From the NCBI GenBank assembly GCA_964486075.1, contig CAZALU010000091.1, positions 1 to 11,516 on the forward strand: DNA of 11,516 nt, in the 5' to 3' direction. The notes under the pieces were generated by a model. The model was given only the letters and a program-made list of their open reading frames with translations. It had not been told where the DNA came from and ran no database searches. This DNA is from JAHIJO01 sp964486075. Its GTDB lineage: Bacteria; Verrucomicrobiota; Kiritimatiellia; JAAZAB01. Shown here in pieces: positions 4,725-11,516 of the stretch. The stretch's first letter is position 1. The number at the start of each line of letters is the position of its first letter. The translations under genes and the position numbers were made by a program.

Positions 4725-7007
4725 TCATTTCTCGGTCATGACCCAGACGCCTTCCCAGGGCGAGACAGGGTGCGCGATCAAGGCGCGGCACTTGCGAACG
4801 TAGGCGGCGGAAGGCGGATCTTTCTCCTGAAGCGCTTCGAAAAAATCGATCGCCGCGTCAAATTTTCCTGCGTAATAGGCGGCCAGGCCCTGGGCAAACA
4901 CGTCAAACTCCTTCTGCCGGGCCGCGAATTCTTCCGGGAGCATGGGCTCGAACACGCGCACCGCAGCCTTGCGTCCAACCACCGCCACGCGGGAAATTTC
5001 GCGCATTGGGAAAGCCGGACCCATGGCGGCCCGCGTTGCTTCGGACAGCATGGTATAAGTGCCGAACTGCTTGTTGATCCCTTCCAGGCGCGAGGCCAGG
5101 TTGGCGGCATCGCCCAAAATGGTATAGTTGAACCGGTTGTGCGAGCCCATGTTGCCGACCACCACGGCGCCGGTGTTGAGCCCGATGCGCATGAATAGGT
5201 CCTTGCCGGTGCGAGTCCGGAACTCCGGGCGCATAGCCGCGAGCTTGGCCTGACAGCGCAAGCCGGCGCGCACGGAGCGCACGGCGTGATCGTCCTGGGC
5301 CAAGGGCGCGTTCCAAAAGGCGATGATGGCATCGCCCTCGTATTTGTCCACGGTGCCGCCCTCCTCCTGAATGATGTCGGTCATGGCGGTGAGGTAGTCG
5401 TTCAGGAGCGAGGTCAGCTCCTGCGGATTCAGGCCCTCGGAGATGCCGGTAAAACCCTGTAGATCGGAGAAGAAAATGGAAAGCGTACGCTGTTCGCCAC
5501 CTAGCTTGAGGCTTTCGGGGTGGCGAGTCAACTGTTCGATGACATCCTCGCTCAGATACTGCTTAAACGCGCCGCGGATAAATCGTTTTTGCTTGCCTTC
5601 GGTGGCATAATTGACCAGCACGGCGCCGACCAGCGCGAAAACAACGGCGAATTCCTGGACCAGGAATTCCAGCCAGAACCCCTTCTGGTAGGCCAGCACA
5701 CACAGGATCGCCGGGAGGGGCAGGGTCAGCGCAAAAACCAGAATGTTTTCCCGGGCGTTGCGGCCCAAACGAGTCAGGATACCGGCCAAAAGACTCATCA
5801 CCAGGACGCACAGGACAGTAAACCCGTTGGAAGCATTGCGCATGAAATCGTTGGAGAGCAGGTTATCCAGCGTCGTGGCAAAAAGTTCCACGCCGGGATA
5901 GACCCGGCTGATCGGCGTCGGACGCAAGTCCAGCAGACCGGGCGCATTACAGCCCAGGAAGACGTAACAATCCTTGAAAGCGGCTGGGTTGGTAATGGGC
6001 GGGGTCTCGCCGGCCTGCAGGCGGAGCTCGGACTGGATCACGGAAGCGGCGGTAAAGCGCTGGTGGGTGCCCGAAGGCCCGCGGAAATTCAGCAGCGCCC
6101 GCCCGCGACGGTCGATGGGAAGAGCATGAAGAATGGTTGATGGTTTATGGTTTATGGGGTAGGGCTGAGAGGAAATGGTTGATGGCTGATGGTTGATGGT
6201 TGACAGGGAACTGATGGTCAACAGGCCAGGTGCGATGGAGAGGATTTCGTCGGGGGCGGCAACGAGATAGGCTGCCAGTCCCAAACAGGGCACGGCCTTG
6301 GCATCGAAAACGCTGAACAGTTCCAGGCGGCGAAAAATGGCATCGGCATCCGGCGTGCCGTGGACGTTGCCAAGCATATCGGCATTGGTCGCCACCTCCG
6401 GGATGGGAAAGGTGGCGGTCGGCATGACTCGGCGTCCGGCCCTTTCCGTTGCTAACGCGGCCGGCACGGCGGCGCTTGGCCGGTCGCTCCGGAAAAGAGA
6501 GCGCAACAGACCGCGCCGCCCGCCGCCATCCGCCAGCCAATTCGTCAGGCCGCGCATTTCGGGGGGCGGCGGAACATCGGCCGGCCAGTTCGTGCTGGCG
6601 CCGTCCTTGCCCAGGAAGACGGTACCGACGAAGCCGGTGGTCTGGGCAATGGCATCGCCAAAGGTCCGGTCATCCTCGACTCCGGCATAGGACGGCTCGG
6701 TATAAACCATATCAAAAACAACGGCCTTGGCGCCCTGGCGTCGGCAGAAATCCAGGATGGGCTTGTAAATTTCCCGGGGCCAGGGCCACTTCAGGGCCAT
6801 TTCATTCTTGGCCCAGTCGAGGCTGTACTGGTCGATGAAGATGATGCGGATTTTATCGGTGGCGGCGCCGGGCCGGGCCAGGCGCGTGACGCGCAAGTCC
6901 CAGGTCTTGGCTTCGAACCGGGTCAGCAAGCCGCCAGCCCAGAGCGCGAGGGCAATAAGCGTGGCAGCCAGCCCGACCAGAATGCCCTGGAGGATTTTTT
7001 TCAACAT
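4725..7007 (-). CDS. CHASE2-domain class III adenylate cyclase
   Basis: This 760-residue membrane protein is predicted to make cAMP from ATP in response to an extracytoplasmic signal. An N-terminal membrane helix (about 8-28) is followed by a CHASE2 sensor (about 30-390; landmarks I-I-F-I-D at 55-59, W-P-W-P-R at 74-78, D-R-R-G-R at 299-303, P-G-V-E-L at 371-375). Three membrane helices follow (about 394-412, 421-440 and 447-466), then the cyclase domain (about 500-690). All key residues are visible: metal-binding D515 (F-S-D-L-Q-G-F-T) and D559 (Y-E-G-D), base-selecting K555 and D633, and transition-state N636 and R640 (N-L-A-S-R). This K/D pair indicates ATP rather than GTP. A TPR-like helical pair (about 700-745) ends the protein. 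Residues 269-292 are a low-complexity I-N-H-Q-P-S-T type insertion encoded by a heptamer array. The gene starts 19 nt after the AsmA-like gene, so the two are likely co-transcribed. No strong ribosome binding site is visible. Confidence 0.92.
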   Translation of the reverse strand: MLKKILQGILVGLAATLIALALWAGGLLTRFEAKTWDLRVTRLARPGAATDKIRIIFIDQYSLDWAKNEMALKWPWPREIYKPILDFCRRQGAKAVVFDMVYTEPSYAGVEDDRTFGDAIAQTTGFVGTVFLGKDGASTNWPADVPPPPEMRGLTNWLADGGGRRGLLRSLFRSDRPSAAVPAALATERAGRRVMPTATFPIPEVATNADMLGNVHGTPDADAIFRRLELFSVFDAKAVPCLGLAAYLVAAPDEILSIAPGLLTISSLSTINHQPSTISSQPYPINHKPSTILHALPIDRRGRALLNFRGPSGTHQRFTAASVIQSELRLQAGETPPITNPAAFKDCYVFLGCNAPGLLDLRPTPISRVYPGVELFATTLDNLLSNDFMRNASNGFTVLCVLVMSLLAGILTRLGRNARENILVFALTLPLPAILCVLAYQKGFWLEFLVQEFAVVFALVGAVLVNYATEGKQKRFIRGAFKQYLSEDVIEQLTRHPESLKLGGEQRTLSIFFSDLQGFTGISEGLNPQELTSLLNDYLTAMTDIIQEEGGTVDKYEGDAIIAFWNAPLAQDDHAVRSVRAGLRCQAKLAAMRPEFRTRTGKDLFMRIGLNTGAVVVGNMGSHNRFNYTILGDAANLASRLEGINKQFGTYTMLSEATRAAMGPAFPMREISRVAVVGRKAAVRVFEPMLPEEFAARQKEFDVFAQGLAAYYAGKFDAAIDFFEALQEKDPPSAAYVRKCRALIAHPVSPWEGVWVMTEK
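6134..6203. repeat. Heptanucleotide tandem repeat inside the cyclase gene
   Basis: Ten consecutive 7-bp units run in unbroken heptamer phase. Five are exact TGGTTGA, two are TGGTTTA, one is TGGCTGA, and three in the middle are degenerate (TGGGGTA, GGGCTGA, GAGGAAA) within the same phase; small differences in this tally depend on how the edge units are scored. On the coding strand the unit reads TCAACCA. Because seven is not a multiple of three, the array encodes a peptide with a seven-residue period (I-N-H-Q-P-S-T, then I-S-S-Q-P-Y-P, then I-N-H-K-P-S-T) at residues 269-292, just before the CHASE2 strand P-I-D-R-R-G-R. Gain or loss of one or two units would shift the reading frame. Confidence 0.8.
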
Positions 7008-7026
7008 GACGTTCGGAACGCTTCAA

Positions 7027-7884
7027 TTATTTGAAAATATTTTTCAGTTCTTTAGCCGCTTCCGAGGCCGCATCGCTGGCCCCCTTGGCAGCGTCCGAAG
7101 CCGCATCCGTAAAGCCCTTGGCCGCCCCGGAAGCCGTATCGGCAACATCCTGCCCCATTTCGCCAGAGTCCTTGAGCAAGCCCTTGAGGGCTTCGGAAGC
7201 CTGGCCGACCGACGCCGTAACGGCCTGTCCGAGGCCGGCCGTAATCGCGTTGAAGATTTGGGTGACGGCATCCACGGACGACACGCCGCTCGTATCTTTG
7301 CCGATGTCCCTGATCGTCACCGGGGGCAAAAGCAACGTGACCACATTGCCAAACGTCATGCCGGATGAATACGAAACTTGTGCGCCATTCAGTGTGAAGA
7401 GCTCGATGATAACCTTCTTGCCGGGTTTCTTTTTGGCGGCCTTGGCGTCCGCCGGCGGCTGATTGGTGTCCGCTTCGGAAGCTTTCCCGACATTGGCCTG
7501 GATCGTGTCAAAGTTAGAGGCGCCTTCCCTGGTTTCATAACTGATCGCCGGGGCATCGACCTGGATTTTTTCGACCACGATCACGTCGCCCAGCAGCGAC
7601 GTCATCTTCAAATCAACATCCACCCGGTCCACCGCGCACGCGGGCTTGTCCGAGTAGCCTTGCGGGTTGCCGACCACCAGGCAGGAAATGACCAGGCGTC
7701 CCGCGAACGGGTTAAGCGAAACCTTTTCCACCGAGACCGGCACGCCGAGTAATTTGGGCCCCATGGTTGAAGCCGCAGTCTTGACGAGCGGATCGATCGT
7801 GAACGGCAGTGTCAGCACAACGGCCAGCGCCAGCACGACCAGGACGATGATCATGCCAATAACCACCTTAATTAGTTTCTTCAT
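7027..7884 (-). CDS. AsmA-like, membrane-anchored envelope protein with an 11-residue-repeat tail
   Basis: This 285-residue protein has an N-terminal membrane helix (about 6-28) after a short K-K-L-I-K start, so the rest probably lies outside the cytoplasmic membrane. Residues 40-135 carry the pattern I associate with AsmA/DUF748-type proteins: V-P-V-S-V-E-K-V-S-L-N-P-F-A-G (48-62), V-G-N-P-Q-G-Y (71-77), alternating V-D-V-D-L and a buried strand V-I-V-V-E-K-I-Q-V-D (101-110), then N-F-D-T-I (124-128). A Lys/Ala-rich linker (about 145-157) leads to a second beta-rich part. The tail holds three consecutive 11-residue repeats, starting A-S-G-A-A-K (251), A-S-D-A-A-K (262) and A-S-E-A-A-K (273), which suggest a long amphipathic helix. 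AsmA-family proteins are linked to outer-membrane lipid homeostasis; the exact role here is unknown. It is the first gene of a probable operon with the cyclase. An AT-rich TATAGT box lies 31 nt upstream of the start without a clear -35. Confidence 0.72.
   Translation of the reverse strand: MKKLIKVVIGMIIVLVVLALAVVLTLPFTIDPLVKTAASTMGPKLLGVPVSVEKVSLNPFAGRLVISCLVVGNPQGYSDKPACAVDRVDVDLKMTSLLGDVIVVEKIQVDAPAISYETREGASNFDTIQANVGKASEADTNQPPADAKAAKKKPGKKVIIELFTLNGAQVSYSSGMTFGNVVTLLLPPVTIRDIGKDTSGVSSVDAVTQIFNAITAGLGQAVTASVGQASEALKGLLKDSGEMGQDVADTASGAAKGFTDAASDAAKGASDAASEAAKELKNIFK
7036..7134 (-). repeat. Three tandem 33-bp units encoding 11-residue repeats
   Basis: The units encode residues 251-261, 262-272 and 273-283 of the AsmA-like protein, each starting A-S-x-A-A-K. 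An 11-residue period is typical of amphipathic helices that lie on lipid surfaces, as in LEA proteins and apolipoproteins. Here the repeat ends two residues before the stop codon. Confidence 0.65.
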
Positions 7885-8008
7885 AATACCCGCTCTTTCA
7901 TGGATCGCTTGGTTACTATATATCTCATACCGGCTTCAGGTGGATCGCATTATCCTTAACGCGATCTTCGCCGCCACGTGGACCACGATATCTTCAACGC
8001 TGATCTGA

Positions 8009-8030
8009 ACGCCGTTAGGGACAACGGCGT
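8009..8030. other. Hairpin in the gap between the RCC1 gene and the AsmA-like gene
   Basis: The arms ACGCCGTT (8009-8016) and AACGGCGT (8023-8030) are perfectly complementary around the 6-nt loop AGGGAC. It lies about 100 nt beyond the stop codon of the RCC1 gene. There is no T-run, so I do not call it a terminator. The surrounding 245-bp gap (7885-8129) also contains an 8-bp palindrome CCACGTGG (7974-7981) and the inverted pair GATCGC/GCGATC (7943-7948, 7961-7966). It holds no gene I can support and may be another dispersed repeat. Confidence 0.45.
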
Positions 8031-8129
8031 CCACCTCCTTCATTCTGCAAGGAACGCGGTCTCCCGCCATCTGCCGGAGGCTAAGCGCCCCTGCATTTTG
8101 GATTGGGCTGATCTCTGTGGTGCTCCTCC

Positions 8130-11100
8130 TCACTGCACCGGCGTGTAGCCTGGTCCGCCCAGGGCAATGGACGCGAGATCATAATTTAACGTCGAAAGCA
8201 TGATACTCCACTCTTTGTTCGCTTCGTGGTAGACACCCGGATCGGTCTTGCCGTCGTTATCGTAATCACCCGGCACTGCTAAATAACCCGGGCCGCCCAG
8301 AATGGCATAAGCAAATTCATATCCACGGCCGGAAAGCGAGACGATCCAAAATCCCGTAGAAGGTTCATACACCGCTGGATCGGCTTTGCCGTCGGCGTCA
8401 AAATCGCAAGGAATGGGTATGTAGCCCGGACCGCCCATGGTGGTCGAGGCCAGCTCGTAGTCGGAGCCCGAGAGCAGCACAAGCCAGATCCCGGTCTCAT
8501 CCTCGTATACAGCCGGATCAGTTTTACCGTCGGCATCGAAATCGGCCGGAACCGGATGATAGCCGGCGCCGCCCAGTGTGGTCGGAGCGACTTCGTATCC
8601 GCTGGCGGAAAGCATGACATACCAGTAGCCGTTGCTGTCACCGTACACGGCCGGATCGGCCTTGCCATCGGCATCATAATCACCCAAGACCTGGGTAAAG
8701 CCGACGCCACCCAACGTAGTCGAGGCCGTGGCATAGTCGCTGCCCGACATTTCCACGATCCATTCACCGGTCACGGGCTGATACACCGCCGGATCGGTTT
8801 TGCGATCGGCATCGTAATCGCCGGAAACAGGCAGGTAACCGGCGCCGCCGAAATGCGTGGTGGCCCGGGCATAGTTGAAGGTCGAGAGCAGGACGTCCCA
8901 GTAGCTGCCCGCCGCCTGATAGACGCCCGGATCGGTCTTGCCGTCGGCGTCGTAGTCGCCAAAATAATAATGGTAATACGGCAGGTAAGCGCCATTAAAC
9001 GCGATCGAACCGGCATCGGTCAGCATGTTAGTCTGCGGCGACGGCGCTTGGTAACGGCCGATGCAGCCGTAAGTCACGACATACGACCCGATCGCCGCTG
9101 AGATCGGCGCCAGACTGCCGCTGCCGGAGGTCGGGCCGGCATAGGATGAGGGATGCGTCGTGATCTGCCAGGAGCCGTTAGCCGGGTCAAGCTTGATCGC
9201 CAGCGTTCCAAATTGACTCATGCACACGGGGGTCAAGGCGGCAATCCAGGGACCGTTGCCGAGCTGCCCCGCATTATTATCGCCCCAGGCCACCAGCACA
9301 CCGTCGGCCCTCAGCGCCAGGCTGTGATTACCACCGGCGGCAATGGCCGTCACATTGGAAAGACCGAGCACCTGCACCGGCCGGTTGGCTAAAGCGCCGA
9401 TGTCGTTACCGAGTTGTTGGACGGAATTATCGCCCCAGGCCCAGACCGTGCCATCGCTCCTGAGCGCCACGGAATGCAGGAGCCCGGCGGCAATGGCCGT
9501 CACATTGGAGAGACCGACGACGGCCGCCGGCCGGTTGGTGTCGTTAAGACTACCGTGGCCTAACTGACCGTTGGCGTTGAATCCCCAGCTCCAGGCGGTG
9601 CCATCAGATCTTAAGGCCAGGGCATGATACGCGCCGGCGGCAACGGCCATGATGTCGGCAAGGCCGCCGACAGCCGTTGGCCGGTTGGTTGGCGTATGAG
9701 TTCCATTGCCCAGCTCGCCCAGAGTATTATCGCCCCAGGCCCAGACCGTGCCATCGCCTTTCAGCGCCATGGAAAAATACATCCCGGCAGCGGCAGCGAT
9801 AACGCCCGATATACTAGCGACAGCCACCGGCCGGTTGGTGCTTGTAACCGTACCGTCGCCCAGCTGGCCGTTATTGTTCGCGCCCCAGGCATACACTTCG
9901 CCGTTGCCGCGGACCGCTAGGGAATGGTAAGCGCCGCACTTCACAGAATGGACGTTGATAAGGTCGGGGACCAGTATCGGGATGTTGGTGCCCGTGGCAA
10001 TGTTGCCCCAGTTCCCATCGCCCAATTGGCCATACATGTTATTACCGCAAGCCCAGACCGTGCCATCGGATTTAGCAGCCAATGAAAAATAAGGCCCGCC
10101 ATCCATGCTGCGGATTCCAGTTAAAGCAACTGCACGAACAGGGATATTCGTGGAAATATTCGTGCCGTTGCCCAACTGGCCGTAAGCGTTAAACCCCCAA
10201 TTCCAGAGTGTACCGTCAGTTTTTACCGCCAGCGAGTGATAGAACCCGGCCGCTATGGCCGTGGGATGGGTGATGTCGTTGACCTGGCGAAAATAACCAC
10301 TGGAGCCGTCGCCCAGCTCTCCATCGCCTCCATATCCCCAACTCCAGACATTACCATCGGTATCCAGGGCATACGAAGAATTGGCGCCGGCGGCGATCGC
10401 CAGAACATTGGAAAGACCCGTAACCTGTACGGGCGTATTGGCGTTGGAATTGGTATTGTTGCCCAGTTGACCGTAGGTATTCAAACCCCAAGCCCATACG
10501 GTACCATCCGCTTTCAGCGCCAGGCTGTGATCCCAGCCGGCGGCAATGGCGACGGCATTCGTCAAGCCATCGGTCTTAATCGGCACAATCGAGGATACCT
10601 CCGAGGCGTCACCCAGTTGGCCATGGCCGTTCCAGCCCCAACTCCACACCGTTCCGTTTTGTTTCAATGCCAGGGAATGACAGTAGCCGCCGGCAACTGC
10701 GACAACGTTGCTCAGTGATATAACCGCCACCGGCTGGTTTACGGTATTCGTGGAGCCATCGCCGAGTTCACCCTGATTGTTACACCCCCAGGCTACAAGC
10801 GTGCCGTCAACCAGAATGGCGAAAGCATGTTCCGCGCCGGCGGCAATGGCGCGCGCATTGGTTAAACCGCTAACCGCCATGGGCACATTGGCATCGGTCC
10901 AGCTTGAGTTGCCGAGCTGACCCTGGCTGTTCCAGCCCCAAGCCATAACCGTGCCATTGGACAGCAAGGCATAGGAAGAATTAATGCCACCAGCCACGGC
11001 CGTCCCGCCGCTCAATCCGCTTACCGCCACAGGCGTATTGAAGCTGACGTTGGTGCCGTTGCCAAGCTGGCCACAAGTATTCCGGCCCCAGCTCCAGAAC

Positions 11101-11384
11101 GTGCCATCGGACTTGATCACCAGCGTGTGATACCCGCCGGCGGCGCAGGCGGCTACATTGGATATGCCACCCACCCGAGTTCGGGTGGCGCTCAAGTCCC
11201 AAGTTCCATCGCCAAGTTGACCGTAATAGTTGCCGCCCCAGGTCCAGGCTGTGCCATCGCTCTTCAGAAACATGGCATGCCGAGCACCGGCGCTGATATC
11301 GCTGACCGACGCCGCGCCGGCCAGGCCGACGCCCATGACAACCGCCAGCAAAAACGCCACCCGCCGATTCATAACTTTACGCAT
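8130..11384 (-). CDS. Large secreted RCC1-repeat protein with six D-x-D-x-D-G repeats at the C-terminus
   Basis: This protein of about 1084 residues starts with a signal peptide (M-R-K-V-M-N-R-R, a hydrophobic core, then L-A-G-A-A-S near residue 25), so it is exported. Residues 36-726 form 14 RCC1 repeats of about 49 residues, each with H/S-S-L-A-L-x-x-D-G-T-V-W-A-W-G followed by G-Q-L-G-N/D-G. RCC1 repeats build seven-bladed propellers, so 14 repeats suggest two propellers in tandem. An 82-residue linker (727-808) includes a segment like the Ig/PEGA-type surface modules. Six repeats of exactly 46 residues (809-1084) follow, each opening G-D-Y-D-A-D-G-K-T-D or a close variant. These resemble VCBS/FG-GAP calcium-binding blades and end flush with the C-terminus. 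No sorting signal or membrane anchor follows. The start at 11384 is set by GGGGAG (11391-11396 on the opposite strand) 6 nt upstream. The ligand is unknown; a binding or adhesion role is inferred from the architecture. Confidence 0.9.
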   Translation of the reverse strand: MRKVMNRRVAFLLAVVMGVGLAGAASVSDISAGARHAMFLKSDGTAWTWGGNYYGQLGDGTWDLSATRTRVGGISNVAACAAGGYHTLVIKSDGTFWSWGRNTCGQLGNGTNVSFNTPVAVSGLSGGTAVAGGINSSYALLSNGTVMAWGWNSQGQLGNSSWTDANVPMAVSGLTNARAIAAGAEHAFAILVDGTLVAWGCNNQGELGDGSTNTVNQPVAVISLSNVVAVAGGYCHSLALKQNGTVWSWGWNGHGQLGDASEVSSIVPIKTDGLTNAVAIAAGWDHSLALKADGTVWAWGLNTYGQLGNNTNSNANTPVQVTGLSNVLAIAAGANSSYALDTDGNVWSWGYGGDGELGDGSSGYFRQVNDITHPTAIAAGFYHSLAVKTDGTLWNWGFNAYGQLGNGTNISTNIPVRAVALTGIRSMDGGPYFSLAAKSDGTVWACGNNMYGQLGDGNWGNIATGTNIPILVPDLINVHSVKCGAYHSLAVRGNGEVYAWGANNNGQLGDGTVTSTNRPVAVASISGVIAAAAGMYFSMALKGDGTVWAWGDNTLGELGNGTHTPTNRPTAVGGLADIMAVAAGAYHALALRSDGTAWSWGFNANGQLGHGSLNDTNRPAAVVGLSNVTAIAAGLLHSVALRSDGTVWAWGDNSVQQLGNDIGALANRPVQVLGLSNVTAIAAGGNHSLALRADGVLVAWGDNNAGQLGNGPWIAALTPVCMSQFGTLAIKLDPANGSWQITTHPSSYAGPTSGSGSLAPISAAIGSYVVTYGCIGRYQAPSPQTNMLTDAGSIAFNGAYLPYYHYYFGDYDADGKTDPGVYQAAGSYWDVLLSTFNYARATTHFGGAGYLPVSGDYDADRKTDPAVYQPVTGEWIVEMSGSDYATASTTLGGVGFTQVLGDYDADGKADPAVYGDSNGYWYVMLSASGYEVAPTTLGGAGYHPVPADFDADGKTDPAVYEDETGIWLVLLSGSDYELASTTMGGPGYIPIPCDFDADGKADPAVYEPSTGFWIVSLSGRGYEFAYAILGGPGYLAVPGDYDNDGKTDPGVYHEANKEWSIMLSTLNYDLASIALGGPGYTPVQ
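8133..8960 (-). repeat. Six tandem 138-bp units encoding 46-residue D-x-D-x-D-G repeats
   Basis: All six units are the same length, without a single indel. Conserved positions are D-x-D-x-D-x-K-x-D-P at the start (the second unit has Arg in place of the loop Gly), V-Y at 13-14, W near 21, S near 26, Y at 30 and G-G-x-G-Y/F at 38-42. The uniform length and the clean end at the stop codon suggest growth by unit duplication. Confidence 0.85.
9207..11279 (-). repeat. Fourteen tandem RCC1-encoding units of about 150 bp
   Basis: The array encodes residues 36-726 of the large secreted protein. Most units are 150 bp. The seventh is shorter and the ninth longer by a few codons. Some units share long identical DNA: 9426-9457 and 9726-9757 agree over 32 bp and lie exactly 300 bp apart, that is, two units. 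Confidence 0.85.
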
Positions 11385-11431
11385 GATGATCTCCCCTGTA
11401 AGAAATGGAACCAACCGTCACCGCTTGAAAG

Positions 11432-11460
11432 ATTAATTAGGAGCGGCAGCTACCGGTCAA
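11432..11460 (-). promoter_or_regulatory. Candidate sigma70-type promoter for the RCC1 gene
   Basis: On the minus strand TTGACC (11455-11460) matches the -35 consensus at five of six bases. It is followed after exactly 17 nt by ATTAAT (11432-11437), which matches the -10 consensus at four of six. The start codon is about 48 nt further on. The spacing is ideal, but such matches also occur by chance. Confidence 0.4.
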
Positions 11461-11466
11461 CTTTTA

Positions 11467-11516
11467 CTGTAGCCGACATCGATGATGGCGGTCCTAATCC
11501 GAGGACCGCGACCATC
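11467..11516. repeat. Three-hairpin interspersed repeat, TGTAGCCG family, copy 2 (cut by the window end)
   Basis: It begins CTGTAGCCGAC, exactly as copy 1 does at 3071, and stays alignable with it for the rest of the window (both contain GACCGCGA near the end). Bases 11481-11495 and 11502-11516 are complementary at 13 of 15 positions, with a perfect 8-bp core GCGGTCCT/AGGACCGC and a 6-nt loop. The expected closing arm CGGCTACA would lie beyond the window. Confidence 0.6.

Noticed and set aside
5520..6140. 206-codon plus-strand ORF opposite the cyclase
   Set aside because: It is antisense to the CHASE2, membrane and early cyclase region of a gene with every catalytic residue in place; Gln/Arg-rich shadow composition.
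7936..8133. 65-codon minus-strand ORF after the RCC1 gene
   Set aside because: It crosses the hairpin at 8009-8030 and overlaps the end of the RCC1 gene; the peptide matches nothing I know, though a gene fragment cannot be fully excluded.
8556..9101. 181-codon plus-strand ORF opposite the C-terminal repeats
   Set aside because: Its apparent repeats are the antisense image of the 46-residue units.

Overview
The window looks like a chromosomal segment of an uncultured, Gram-negative-type bacterium. The best guess is the PVC superphylum (Kiritimatiellota, Lentisphaerota or Verrucomicrobiota). This is inferred from the secreted RCC1 protein with calcium-binding-type tail repeats, the MtaA-like URO-D family protein, a CHASE2 adenylate cyclase, an AsmA-like envelope protein, and intergenic spaces full of short palindromic interspersed repeats. 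The taxonomic call is inference, not proof.

Layout from left to right. (1) 73-327, minus: a small ORF resembling the C-terminal half of a DUF6788-type protein, probably a remnant. (2) 580-1266 and 1732-2985, plus: the two activities of PurH carried by separate genes, IMP cyclohydrolase first and AICAR transformylase second. They are separated by 465 bp of non-coding DNA with one hairpin and two interspersed palindromic elements. (3) 3179-4183, plus: a uroporphyrinogen-decarboxylase-superfamily protein of the MtaA-like type, preceded by a 63-bp three-hairpin repeat. (4) 4184-4724: a convergent intergenic region holding a long imperfect inverted repeat whose arms enclose two near-perfect 19-20 bp hairpins. 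(5) 7884 to 4725, minus: a two-gene unit with an AsmA-like membrane-anchored protein followed 19 nt later by a CHASE2 class III adenylate cyclase with all catalytic residues. A 70-bp heptanucleotide tandem array lies in frame inside the CHASE2 domain. (6) 11384 to 8130, minus: a secreted protein of about 1084 residues with 14 RCC1 repeats (probably two seven-bladed propellers), an 82-residue linker domain and six exact-length 46-residue D-x-D-x-D-G repeats ending flush at the C-terminus. A candidate sigma70 promoter and a second copy of the three-hairpin repeat family lie upstream of it.

Functionally, the two PurH genes together would carry out the last two steps of IMP synthesis. The cyclase and AsmA-like genes look co-transcribed and point to an envelope-linked cAMP signalling unit. 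The RCC1 protein is an extracellular or periplasmic binding scaffold of unknown ligand. No tRNA, rRNA, CRISPR, integrase or transposase gene was seen. The most unusual points are the physically split purH with a repeat-filled gap, the heptamer array in the cyclase sensor, and the variety of palindromic repeats in every large gap.
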